64,000 bases of DNA. It comes from Chloroflexota bacterium. Its GTDB lineage: Bacteria > Chloroflexota > Dehalococcoidia > Lucifugimonadales > GCA-002723415. Under the pieces are notes generated by a model, which had not been told where the DNA came from, did not search any database, and worked only from the letters and a program-made list of their open reading frames with translations. The translations under genes and the position numbers were made by a program. Location of the stretch: positions 1 to 64,000 of the forward strand of contig PBOA01000025.1 in NCBI GenBank assembly GCA_002723415.1, in the 5' to 3' direction. Shown one piece after another: positions 1-8,702 of this stretch; within the stretch, counting starts at the first letter, position 1, and every line of letters begins with the position of its first letter.

Positions 1-163
1 CTGTATCTCCAGTTTCTCCTTTTTCACCCTGCAGGCCTTGAACTCCTTGAAGACCTTCTGGGCCTGTACAATCAGCAAATATTAATATTAGCAATATAAA
101 TAATACGACTACTGAGATTAATAACGTTAAGATAAATCTCATTGGTGTATCTGATAATTTCAT
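1..163 (-). CDS. Collagen-like (Gly-X-Y) repeat protein with N-terminal membrane anchor, partial (runs off window start)
   Basis: Complement from ATG at 163: MKLSDTPMRFILTLLISVVVLFILLILIFADCTGPEGLQGVQGLQGEKGETGDT; hydrophobic segment, Cys, then G-X-Y triplets. Absent from ORF track because it is truncated by the window edge. Confidence 0.8.
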   Translation of the reverse strand, partial: MKLSDTPMRFILTLLISVVVLFILLILIFADCTGPEGLQGVQGLQGEKGETGDT

Positions 164-200
164 AATTTACCTTTTTTATAGCAATGAGCAGAAAATAAAG

Positions 201-289
201 ATTAATAATTTCATCTATATAACAGCATGATTAAATGAATGTCAATTTAGATAGCATAAGCCCAATTATCTATTAGCTAGTTAAGTGGT
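201..289. repeat. Intergenic dispersed repeat, copy 1
   Basis: attaataatttcat..ataacagcatgattaaatgaatgtcaatttagatagcataagcccaattatctattagctagttaagtggt; shared with copies 2-5. Confidence 0.8.
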
Positions 290-293
290 ATCT

Positions 294-965
294 TTATTGA
301 TCATATGATACAGAACTTATAAACCAGATACCCCCACCTTTTTCACCTACCTCTATAAAATCTATTAACCATCTTTCAGAAAAATTTTCTCCAGTTACAT
401 TAATAAATACTGAAGCACGTTTAGAGCCTCTCTTTGCAGGTGGTTCTTCATCTTCCCAGGTTAAATTTAAACTATCACTACTAATTTGGTTACTTTTATC
501 TTCAAATATTGGTGTGATTTCAGTTAAACTTTTTTCATAAATATATTTTTTCACTAAGTTAAAATCGCCATTATTTAAACCATCAATATAATCCTGAACT
601 AATACTCTTAAATTTCTTTCAGTGCATAATGTATGTCCTCGCACATTCCAGTACCTATTACCATCCTCATCTTTTCCTGTACGAACTCCAACACAATCTT
701 GAAATTTAGGATTATGTGCAATTTCTGGAGCTAAAGGTTCTGTTTGAATACTTTGTACATCTTCTTGTTTTTTCTCTTCAGTTGAAGGTAATGGTGTAGC
801 AGTATTTACAATCTCAGAAACCTCTTTTACTAAACTTACCTCATCAGAAGAATCTATATTTGTAACCTGAGTGCTAGGTTCACTAGTACAAGCTGGAAGA
901 AGAAAAAGAAAACCAATTGCTAATAGGTATTTCAATTTAGAAAACATTTTAAAACCTTTAATCAA
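294..965 (-). CDS. Hypothetical lipoprotein
   Basis: ORF with signal peptide and lipobox-like FLFLLPACTSEPS. Confidence 0.7.
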   Translation of the reverse strand: MIKGFKMFSKLKYLLAIGFLFLLPACTSEPSTQVTNIDSSDEVSLVKEVSEIVNTATPLPSTEEKKQEDVQSIQTEPLAPEIAHNPKFQDCVGVRTGKDEDGNRYWNVRGHTLCTERNLRVLVQDYIDGLNNGDFNLVKKYIYEKSLTEITPIFEDKSNQISSDSLNLTWEDEEPPAKRGSKRASVFINVTGENFSERWLIDFIEVGEKGGGIWFISSVSYDQ

Positions 966-970
966 TAAAT

Positions 971-1039
971 ATTAATAAGTTCTTATATATAACAACATGA
1001 TTAAACCAATGTCAATTTAGATAGGATAAGCCCAATTAT
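971..1039. repeat. Intergenic dispersed repeat, copy 2
   Basis: attaataagttcttatatataacaacatgattaaaccaatgtcaatttagataggataagcccaattat. Confidence 0.8.
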
Positions 1040-1068
1040 TGAAAATCTATTAAAAAAAGAAATAGGAT

Positions 1069-1776
1069 TTACTCTAATGGTGTTATTTGATAATACCACC
1101 AATTACGGTCTTTAAAAAAATATATTTCACCTTCTGTTTCGTTGAAGGGGGAATTCTTTAATATGACATTACCTCTGCATGAAATATCATTATCGCCTTC
1201 AAGTTTAGTCTGCTTAATATTGGTAATACTGACAACTTGTTCCCAAGAAATATCATAATAGGGAATTGGTGTATCGGGATACTCTTGTCTAATATCACTC
1301 ATTAATTCTTCACAGGTATATGGAGTATCATCAGCTAAATGTCCTTTGCTCATTTCAAATTTAATGATGAAATAAGCTATAATTGATATCACTACTATCA
1401 ATATTATGGTTAAAAACAAAGAGATTAGCCTTTGCTTAGTGGTATATTCGGGTCGGATGTTCTTGTATTCCATTTGGAGTGCTACTTTTTGTACTGCCGA
1501 TAGGGGTCTTAAAGCTTTAGAAAGTTCATCTTTTTCAGATTGAGTAAGTTCATCTGTGTATGATTTATCAAGTAATTTCTTCACTCTATCATCAATGCCT
1601 GATAAAGATTCTTGTCTAGCTAGTTCACCTTCTTTAGATTCTTCAGGTATAGAAGTAAAAGGACTTGGTTCTCCTTCTTTTAGGTTCTTACCTCCACAAA
1701 AATAACACTCAGTCCAGTTATCGCCTGCTTGCCTATTACAGTCTGGACAGTAAATTGATGACATATGTAACCCCAT
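1069..1776 (-). CDS. Hypothetical zinc-ribbon membrane protein
   Basis: N-terminal CPDCNRQAGDNWTECYFCGG double CxxC; one TM helix (LISLFLTIILIVVISIIAYFII). Confidence 0.65.
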   Translation of the reverse strand: MGLHMSSIYCPDCNRQAGDNWTECYFCGGKNLKEGEPSPFTSIPEESKEGELARQESLSGIDDRVKKLLDKSYTDELTQSEKDELSKALRPLSAVQKVALQMEYKNIRPEYTTKQRLISLFLTIILIVVISIIAYFIIKFEMSKGHLADDTPYTCEELMSDIRQEYPDTPIPYYDISWEQVVSITNIKQTKLEGDNDISCRGNVILKNSPFNETEGEIYFFKDRNWWYYQITPLE

Positions 1777-1810
1777 TTAATGATGGTTATGAATATATTT
1801 TTAGTATAAC

Positions 1811-1869
1811 TAATGTTGTCAAATAGATAGTATAAGTCCAATTATCTCTTAGCTAATAGTGAAGTGGTT
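1811..1869. repeat. Intergenic dispersed repeat, copy 3
   Basis: taatgttgtcaaatagatagtataagtccaattatctcttagctaatagtgaagtggt. Confidence 0.75.
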
Positions 1870-1973
1870 TAATTAATATTAAAAAGTATTAAATATGAAA
1901 CAGGAGTTTTTAATCAAGAACCTTGGGTGCGTGTTATGTAGTTTCCATAAACTGTCACTTCAAATTCAATTTC

Positions 1974-3098
1974 CTATGGAGTAGATGTAGGAGTAGGAGT
2001 TGGTGTTAAAGTCGCTGTTGAGGTAGGAGTATTTGAATTATCAATAACTATTAAAGTTCCTAATGTATCATTGCCAAATTCTGTGCTTGCGTTTGTACTA
2101 TCTAAACAAGAATACTGCAAACTCCCCGTAAACTGTAAATAATATGTTCCAGGTTCAGTTGGTGCAGTAAAGTTAAATGATTTAGATACAGAGCCACCAT
2201 TATGCGTCTGACCTGTTCTTAAACAACTATTAAAATTATCATTAAGTCTTATATAAAATTGAACTATACAACCAGGGCAATATGTCGCATGTGTATATGT
2301 CATAGCTACATCTACAGATACATTAGCTCCTGGATTAACTGTAATTATATTTGAACCTGAATTATTAAGGTTAACTGTATTCCATGTCGTTGTTCTACTC
2401 GCATAACTTATAGAATGTGGTAATGAATTTACATTATTACCATTAGAATTACTTGGTATAAAAGTTGGACTTTGTGTTGGTGTTAAAGTAGGTGTAGCAG
2501 TTGGGGTTGTTGGTAGTCCAGGCGTAGCAATTGGTTTATCTAAGGGATTAGTTGAGGGTAACACAACCATAATTGCTTCTTCTAATTTTAAAATTGATTC
2601 TCTTTGATGTTCCAATTGTTCATTCATGAAATTTTGGAATTGCAACCAATCAGGTTCTTCATCCCATTCTATTTGGCTTTGCTCCTGTTTCAAAGCATCA
2701 AGTTCTTGTCTCATTTCTTCCAGCATTTCAACTGTATAAGAAGTTGCTACACGTTCATCCTGCATAAATTGTTCAGTTAGCATAAATTGTTCAGTTAATT
2801 GTTCAGTTAATTGTTCAGGTGTTGTAAATCCATCACCCACTGCTATATCAGTCGTTACCTCTTCTATATCAGCAGATATTGCTATCTCCCCAGGTTTAAG
2901 CGATTCAAAAAATCTATGTATACATTCCTCTCTCTCCTCATCACTCATAGAATTATCATTACAAAAACTTGTATCTTTTTCTACTCCAGTTCCAAATCCA
3001 ATCACACCATTTGAGCTAAGAACTAATACAACTCCAATACCAATTATTAATAAAATTAATATGATTGATACTGACCACTCTTTTAACACATTAATCAT
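1974..3098 (-). CDS. Hypothetical membrane-anchored extracellular protein with coiled coil and Pro-Thr-rich linkers
   Basis: N-terminal TM segment, QLTEQ repeats, PTPTATPTLTPTQSPT linker, Ig/CARDB-like segment, C-terminal PTSTATLTPTPTPTSTP. Confidence 0.65.
   Translation of the reverse strand: MINVLKEWSVSIILILLIIGIGVVLVLSSNGVIGFGTGVEKDTSFCNDNSMSDEEREECIHRFFESLKPGEIAISADIEEVTTDIAVGDGFTTPEQLTEQLTEQFMLTEQFMQDERVATSYTVEMLEEMRQELDALKQEQSQIEWDEEPDWLQFQNFMNEQLEHQRESILKLEEAIMVVLPSTNPLDKPIATPGLPTTPTATPTLTPTQSPTFIPSNSNGNNVNSLPHSISYASRTTTWNTVNLNNSGSNIITVNPGANVSVDVAMTYTHATYCPGCIVQFYIRLNDNFNSCLRTGQTHNGGSVSKSFNFTAPTEPGTYYLQFTGSLQYSCLDSTNASTEFGNDTLGTLIVIDNSNTPTSTATLTPTPTPTSTP
2762..2819. repeat. Short in-frame tandem repeat (ATTGTTCAGTTA units)
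   Basis: gcataaattgttcagtta x2 followed by attgttcagtta units; encodes QLTEQLTEQFMLTEQFM. Confidence 0.8.
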
Positions 3099-3188
3099 TT
3101 AGTTATCACTTTCTATTAGATATCACATAATATTTATATTAAAAATATAAGGTATTTTCAAGAGTAAAACTACCTAACAAGTAAAACC

Positions 3189-3230
3189 TAAGATAGCATA
3201 AGCCCAATTATCTCTTAGCTAGTAGTGAAG
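3189..3230. repeat. Intergenic dispersed repeat, copy 4
   Basis: taagatagcataagcccaattatctcttagctagtagtgaag. Confidence 0.8.
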
Positions 3231-3349
3231 AAATACCATAATGTGTTGATATTCCCATGGAATCTAAACAATAGGTAAATTATTTGACAAATAATCCAAA
3301 TATAAATATATTCGATTAAAATATTAACAATTATGTAGGATCAATTACA

Positions 3350-4063
3350 ATGTCTCGGTCACTCGACCCATCAGTCCCTTTTCATTTATTTTGTTCAGGA
3401 TGTATTGATTTAATTATAAGAATATGGGGACACACAATTTACTATATGGCAAATGAATTATATGATTTTGATAGTGATTCATATAGTTTAGATGAAAGAA
3501 CTCAATTATCTTCATTAGAAGAAAAATTAATTAAAGATTATGTGTATGAGTTCGAACACTATATAGGTGATATTGGCAATCAAGCAGATAACATTGCAAG
3601 AATATTCACGATACCTGATATGTCTTTCCCTAAACAAGTATCAAAGTGGAAAAAACATTATATAGCTCCTGTTTCAATGTCTCTATATCAGGCACCAGAT
3701 CAACCTAAAGTATTTGTCGATTGGTGGCGTAACATTTCAAAACCTATTGATTTTAATGAATATAATTTGGATAGAGAAGGTGGAGTATTAACAGGACCAC
3801 GCAGTTTATTAATTAATGATTGGGATGAATTAAAAGATAAAGATAAAGATAAAATCAGAATATCAATGCAAAAAATTAATTTATATTTTGAACATTATCT
3901 GGCCAGGCTTAACCAGCTAAATATATATAGCAATAGATTAGCACCTACAAAGCTAACTAGTACATATACTAATGTAGGTTTAAATGAAGGCTGGAACAGG
4001 TTAAACGAATTTCATTTATCATTAAATATTGAATACCCAAATTTAAGAGATATTATAAAATAA
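3350..4063 (+). CDS. Hypothetical protein, paralog A of inverted pair
   Basis: Aligns along its length with 7738..8463: DPSVPFHLFCxGCxxLIxRIWGHxIYxMANxLYDFDSD, SFPKQxSKWKKHY, VDWWRxISKPI, GPRSLL, LNIEYPNL. Confidence 0.75.
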   Translation: MSRSLDPSVPFHLFCSGCIDLIIRIWGHTIYYMANELYDFDSDSYSLDERTQLSSLEEKLIKDYVYEFEHYIGDIGNQADNIARIFTIPDMSFPKQVSKWKKHYIAPVSMSLYQAPDQPKVFVDWWRNISKPIDFNEYNLDREGGVLTGPRSLLINDWDELKDKDKDKIRISMQKINLYFEHYLARLNQLNIYSNRLAPTKLTSTYTNVGLNEGWNRLNEFHLSLNIEYPNLRDIIK

Positions 4064-4136
4064 TATTAATTCATTAATTTTCTTTGCCTGTTATAAAAGA
4101 ATTTTCACAACCCAATTTATATTCTGCCAATTAATT

Positions 4137-7100
4137 CTAGTGAATATATTCGCCTATAGTATATTTTTGTAAGCCACAAAATTTATTTAATAAATCCATT
4201 TGTTCTATAGTTTGGCAAGATGCTTGAAGAAGGTTAGGATTCATTATTAATATTGCTAAACATTGTGCACGTGAAAGAGCAACATTTAATCTATTTTTAC
4301 TATACAAGAAATCCATACCACGAGGAATATCTTCATAATTAGAAGTAACCATTGATATTAATACTATTGGAGCTTCTTGCCCTTGAAATCTATCAACAGT
4401 TCCAACTCGTGCTTTATTAGGAAGAATAGATTTCAAATAATTAACTTGAACGTTATAAGGGGTAACTACAATAATATCATCCTCAGTTATTATACGATTT
4501 ATTTGATTTTCATTCTGAAATTGCTGTCCTAAAAGTTCTATATAATTCTTTTTAATAATTTCTCCCTCTTCAACACTTTTTTGAGTACATCCATTATGCT
4601 CAATAAAAGACAGATTAATACCTGTAGAAGGTAGAGAAGTGTTTTTTAATATTAACTTCCTCTTTTTGGTAATACTCTCTGATATTAATCTATTATCGTA
4701 GAATGCAGGAGAAATAAAATCTGATATATCTGGATGCAATCTCCATGTTTTATCAAGAAAAATACCCTGTTCAGGGGGTATTGTAGATTTATTTTCTAAT
4801 AAGTATTCAAGAACAGAAAGCCCAGCATTACCTGGATGTGTTCCTTTAATAGGTTGTGAAAGTTGCATTTGGTCACCAACCAAAACAATATTTTTAGCTG
4901 CAGTACCCATAGCAATTGTATTTGCAAGAGATACTTGACCTGCTTCATCAATAAATAAATAATCTAATTGATTATGAAAATCAGGCCTCGAAAATAACCA
5001 TGCAGTGCCTGCAAAAAGATTCGCAGTATCAAATGGTATATTTTTTATTGCTTCTTCCCCATTTTTCATTCTTTCATATACTTTTGGCCCTAGTAAACGT
5101 TTTTTTGATTCTTCATCTAATAGTAGGTCATCACATATTCCATCTAATATATTTGCAATTAATTCAGAGTTATTTTCAATAAAAAACTTCTCAACTTGTT
5201 TAGATTGTTCTAAGTTAAATATGCAATGACTTTTGCTGTCAAAATAAGTTTCAGGCATGTCTTCACTCACTTTTTTAATACCTGCAAAAGAATAATTTTG
5301 ATCCATTGCAATAGATTCAATTTTTTCAAGCATATTATGTATAGCTTTGTGAGAATTAGACGTAATACCAACTTTCTTACCTTGCTTCATTAATTCAACG
5401 ATAATATGACTACTAGAATATGTTTTACCAGTTCCAGGTGGACCTTGTATAAATAGATAACTATTATCTAAATTCTGAATTGCTTCTTTTGCACCAGATA
5501 ATAGTTCATCAGAGGTGATAATTTTTTCGCCATGATGTTTATTACGAATTCGTGGAATAGATTTGTTTAATAAATCAGTAACACATTGATGTGTATTATC
5601 TGCATTATTTATTAAAGTCTTTGCATATGCGTAAATAGCATTACGTATTACAGTAGATGAAATAACAGGACTAGGTCCAATAGATAAATTTTCAGGTAAT
5701 GGTGGATTATTTTTTGATTCTTTATATTTTAATGTTAATGTATTCTCTTCTTGATGAATTTTAAAAATTTGTCCAACGTTCTCCAGAGTAGACACATTAA
5801 TTACAGGAATTTTATCTCGAAGTTTAAATTCTTGTGGAGGAAATTTATATTTATATAGCATGGATTTTTTTTCAGGAACTGGAGTGCCTATTCTTACTAA
5901 ACCTCCAATGCACTCAAGGTCATCAATTAATTCATCAGTGTATTTTTGTTGCCTATCAAATGTTTCCCACCATTCTACTTTTTCTTCTCTCCTGTGAAAT
6001 TCAAGCAAATTGGATACTTCTATAGCTAAATCTTTTTTTTCACCTTCTATCTGCTCAAGTGAGTTTTTAGTTTCTTCATATTCTATTTCCCAATGGCTAC
6101 GTTCATCTTGATTATTCTTGTCGTTTTCATTTATATCTTCAAACCAAGTTGAATTATTAGGTTTTAATGATATAAGCCATTCTCGTAACAAATATGTGGA
6201 TTTACAATCGATTTTATTGTATTCAGATATTTCTTTAAGCAAATTAGGGTCTTTAGATTCACACCATTGGTTATAAAACAATATGCTCATATCAGCCGTA
6301 TCAACCGCACCTTTACGCTTTTCCATATAAAATATTTCTAAATCCTTTAGTGAATATCCACTTTGAGATGTTCTGATACTTTCTCTAACAACTTTATAAA
6401 GATCAACTAATTTACTTTGCCTTAGAAGATTATCTAGTTCTTCTTCAAAGATTGCATACCGACAAGCAAGTCGTTTAAGAACAGTGTTTTCATAATGATT
6501 ATAATGATATATATATGCATCAGGGTATTTACTTAAATGAGTTTGTATAAAAAACATAAACTCTTTAAATGTCTTTTTCTCTTGATCATGATCATGTGCC
6601 CAGAATGATTGAAAATTTTCAGTTTTTTCTTTAAATGTAGAAACGCCGAATAAATACTCTAACCCACCATTTGGATAAAGAGGGTCTCCTTCAATATCAA
6701 AAAATAGATCCCCTATATTAGGTTTTGGTAATCTTTGAAATCCTTTATTTTCAATTAAAGGAAGAATTTCAACTTTATCTTCTCCTGTTTTAGCTTTATG
6801 TGTTTGCAATTTAGCCTGTGACTGTAGTCGTAAACGCGTATCTTGATTTAAATTATCAATTCTTATATCTGGATCTGTTTTTGAAAAAGATTCAACTGTA
6901 TAAATATTTGAATTGTTTAGTTTTTGAGTTTGTGAAGTTTGTATATTTGCAATAATAGATAAGTGATTATCAATTTCCCATTGTTTATTACAATGTTCAC
7001 GCCAACTGCATATATTACAGTGTTTACAAGGTTGGGGATAAGATTCTGTAGGTAAGTTTTCAACAAATACTTCTATTTCATTTTTTGCATGTAAATAATA

Positions 7101-7667
7101 ATAATAATAGTCAGAAAGATTAAAAGTTGTAGTTTTTTGGTTACCTAGTAATAAATGTATTTTTTCAGGCAATAAATTTTGAGTATTACTTAATAATTCT
7201 GAATACATACAAAGCTGTAATATATATTCAGGCTTTGCAGAAAAAGCTAATTTTGCATCTAATATTTCGTAGCTAAAATCTCCCAAAGATGAAGGAGAAT
7301 TTATTTTAATTAAAAAGTCAGCATATCCTGACCAAGGATAATCATATAACAATGGTTGGGAAATTATATCTGCACCAGAGATAATTGCATTCGAAGTTAA
7401 TTCAACTTGCTTTGTTAAAGGTTCTTTTCTTGAAATTTCTACAACATGATTATAATTAGATTTAAGTCTTTTTAGATAATTTAATTCGTGATCTAATCCT
7501 CTTGAAACTAATAAATCTGTAAATGAGTCATTTTTTAGCTTATTTTTGTTAAGTTCATTAGTTAATATTTTATGATCAGACCAACTTAAATGGTTGCATT
7601 TTAAAAATGAAATTAAATCAGTAGGGGAGTAGATTATATCGTTATTTGGTGATTTTTTCATATTCAT
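4137..7667 (-). CDS. TM0106-type RecB-like nuclease / RNase H-like / SF1 (DNA2-like) helicase fusion
   Basis: PD-(D/E)XK-like GYADFLIK...ILDAKL...QLCMYSELL; cysteine cluster CKHCNICSWREHC; DIEGDP RNase H-like motif; Walker A GPPGTGKT; Walker B LFIDEAGQ; VGDQMQL; DRFQGQEAPIV; NVALSRA. Confidence 0.85.
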   Translation of the reverse strand: MNMKKSPNNDIIYSPTDLISFLKCNHLSWSDHKILTNELNKNKLKNDSFTDLLVSRGLDHELNYLKRLKSNYNHVVEISRKEPLTKQVELTSNAIISGADIISQPLLYDYPWSGYADFLIKINSPSSLGDFSYEILDAKLAFSAKPEYILQLCMYSELLSNTQNLLPEKIHLLLGNQKTTTFNLSDYYYYYLHAKNEIEVFVENLPTESYPQPCKHCNICSWREHCNKQWEIDNHLSIIANIQTSQTQKLNNSNIYTVESFSKTDPDIRIDNLNQDTRLRLQSQAKLQTHKAKTGEDKVEILPLIENKGFQRLPKPNIGDLFFDIEGDPLYPNGGLEYLFGVSTFKEKTENFQSFWAHDHDQEKKTFKEFMFFIQTHLSKYPDAYIYHYNHYENTVLKRLACRYAIFEEELDNLLRQSKLVDLYKVVRESIRTSQSGYSLKDLEIFYMEKRKGAVDTADMSILFYNQWCESKDPNLLKEISEYNKIDCKSTYLLREWLISLKPNNSTWFEDINENDKNNQDERSHWEIEYEETKNSLEQIEGEKKDLAIEVSNLLEFHRREEKVEWWETFDRQQKYTDELIDDLECIGGLVRIGTPVPEKKSMLYKYKFPPQEFKLRDKIPVINVSTLENVGQIFKIHQEENTLTLKYKESKNNPPLPENLSIGPSPVISSTVIRNAIYAYAKTLINNADNTHQCVTDLLNKSIPRIRNKHHGEKIITSDELLSGAKEAIQNLDNSYLFIQGPPGTGKTYSSSHIIVELMKQGKKVGITSNSHKAIHNMLEKIESIAMDQNYSFAGIKKVSEDMPETYFDSKSHCIFNLEQSKQVEKFFIENNSELIANILDGICDDLLLDEESKKRLLGPKVYERMKNGEEAIKNIPFDTANLFAGTAWLFSRPDFHNQLDYLFIDEAGQVSLANTIAMGTAAKNIVLVGDQMQLSQPIKGTHPGNAGLSVLEYLLENKSTIPPEQGIFLDKTWRLHPDISDFISPAFYDNRLISESITKKRKLILKNTSLPSTGINLSFIEHNGCTQKSVEEGEIIKKNYIELLGQQFQNENQINRIITEDDIIVVTPYNVQVNYLKSILPNKARVGTVDRFQGQEAPIVLISMVTSNYEDIPRGMDFLYSKNRLNVALSRAQCLAILIMNPNLLQASCQTIEQMDLLNKFCGLQKYTIGEYIH

Positions 7668-7737
7668 CCTTTTCTAATATTAGTTGCATCTAACCCCATT
7701 CTTGGTTACCTGCCTCTCTGCTGGCGATCTGTGGAAT

Positions 7738-8463
7738 TTACGATGTTTCTAAATTAGGGTATTCAATATTTAATGATATATGTAATTCGTTTAATCTAGC
7801 CCAATCTGTCTTTAAGACAGGAGATCCACTCATACTTTCTATTAACGGTAATCTTTTAGAGGCCAACCTATTCTTATTTAGATGTAGTTGATTAAGCTCG
7901 CTCAAATAATCTTCAAAATATGAACTAATTTTTTCCATTGCTATCCTAATTTTATCTTTATCTTCATTTTTCAGTTCATCCCAATTTTTCATTAATAAAC
8001 TTCGTGGTCCTTTTATCCTTCCTTTTTCTTCATCGAAATCATAACCTCTTATTTTTATAGGTTTTGAAATCTTACGCCACCAATCCACAAATAGTTTAGG
8101 TTCATCTGGAGGTTGATATAAAGCTGGTGACGAAGCACCTTCATAATGTTTTTTCCATTTTGATATTTGTTTAGGAAAAGAAACTTTAGGGGTGCCTAAT
8201 ATTTTTGTAATACTGTCAACTTGGCTCCCAATATTACCAATATAGTATTCAAACTGATTCACATAATCTTTAACTAATTCGTCTTCTGAGGAATTTAATT
8301 TAACTTTATCTACATAATCACTATCAAAATCATATAATTTATTTGCCATTCCATAGATTTGGTGGCCCCATATTCTAGTAATTAAATTAACGCATCCTGC
8401 ACAAAATAAATGAAAAGGCACTGATGGATCGAATGAGTCAGATATTTCAATATTAACAGTCAT
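7738..8463 (-). CDS. Hypothetical protein, paralog B of inverted pair
   Basis: See 3350..4063; probable operon partner of the downstream helicase (70 bp gap, same strand). Confidence 0.75.
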   Translation of the reverse strand: MTVNIEISDSFDPSVPFHLFCAGCVNLITRIWGHQIYGMANKLYDFDSDYVDKVKLNSSEDELVKDYVNQFEYYIGNIGSQVDSITKILGTPKVSFPKQISKWKKHYEGASSPALYQPPDEPKLFVDWWRKISKPIKIRGYDFDEEKGRIKGPRSLLMKNWDELKNEDKDKIRIAMEKISSYFEDYLSELNQLHLNKNRLASKRLPLIESMSGSPVLKTDWARLNELHISLNIEYPNLETS

Positions 8464-8514
8464 AAAATTATCTCAAAAGTATAATTTATCTCACATAAGT
8501 TGCCCTTTGACAGA

Positions 8515-8580
8515 AGTAGGTATAAGGAAGAGTAAACCAATTGCTAATAGATATAACTTTAGCAAACATATTAAGTCCTT
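8515..8580 (-). pseudogene. Degraded remnant of the lipoprotein signal-peptide region (homologous to about 900-960)
   Basis: Complement CTATTAGCAATTGGTTTACTCTTCCTTATACCTACTTCTGT matches CTATTAGCAATTGGTTTTCTTTTTCTTCTTCCAGCTTGT of the 294..965 gene; reading frame broken. Confidence 0.6.
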
Positions 8581-8590
8581 TAATGAATAA

Positions 8591-8680
8591 ATATTAATAA
8601 TTGCATATATCTAACAATATGATTAAACTAATGTCAATTTAGATAACCATAAGCCCAATTATCTCTTAGCGAGTAGTGAT
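8591..8680. repeat. Intergenic dispersed repeat, copy 5
   Basis: atattaataattgcatatatctaacaatatgattaaactaatgtcaatttagataaccataagcccaattatctcttagcgagtagtgat. Confidence 0.8.
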
Positions 8681-8702
8681 AGATTTCGCTAACTTATCCA
8701 GG

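Noticed and set aside
1974-3098. PT-rich and QLTEQ repeats as a mobile element
   Set aside because: Simple in-frame low-complexity linkers of a surface protein.
5000-5229. Small + strand ORFs inside the helicase gene (also 9282..9464, 15280..15552, 16626..17012, 18295..18800, 19563..19847, 38240..38900, 62146..62388)
   Set aside because: Antisense shadows of strongly supported CDSs, with no RBS or family signal.
201-8680. Interpretation of the intergenic repeat as integron attC sites
   Set aside because: Some copies contain TAACAA-like bases, but I could not find paired RYYYAAC/GTTRRRY cores or an imperfect palindrome, and there is no integron integrase in the window.
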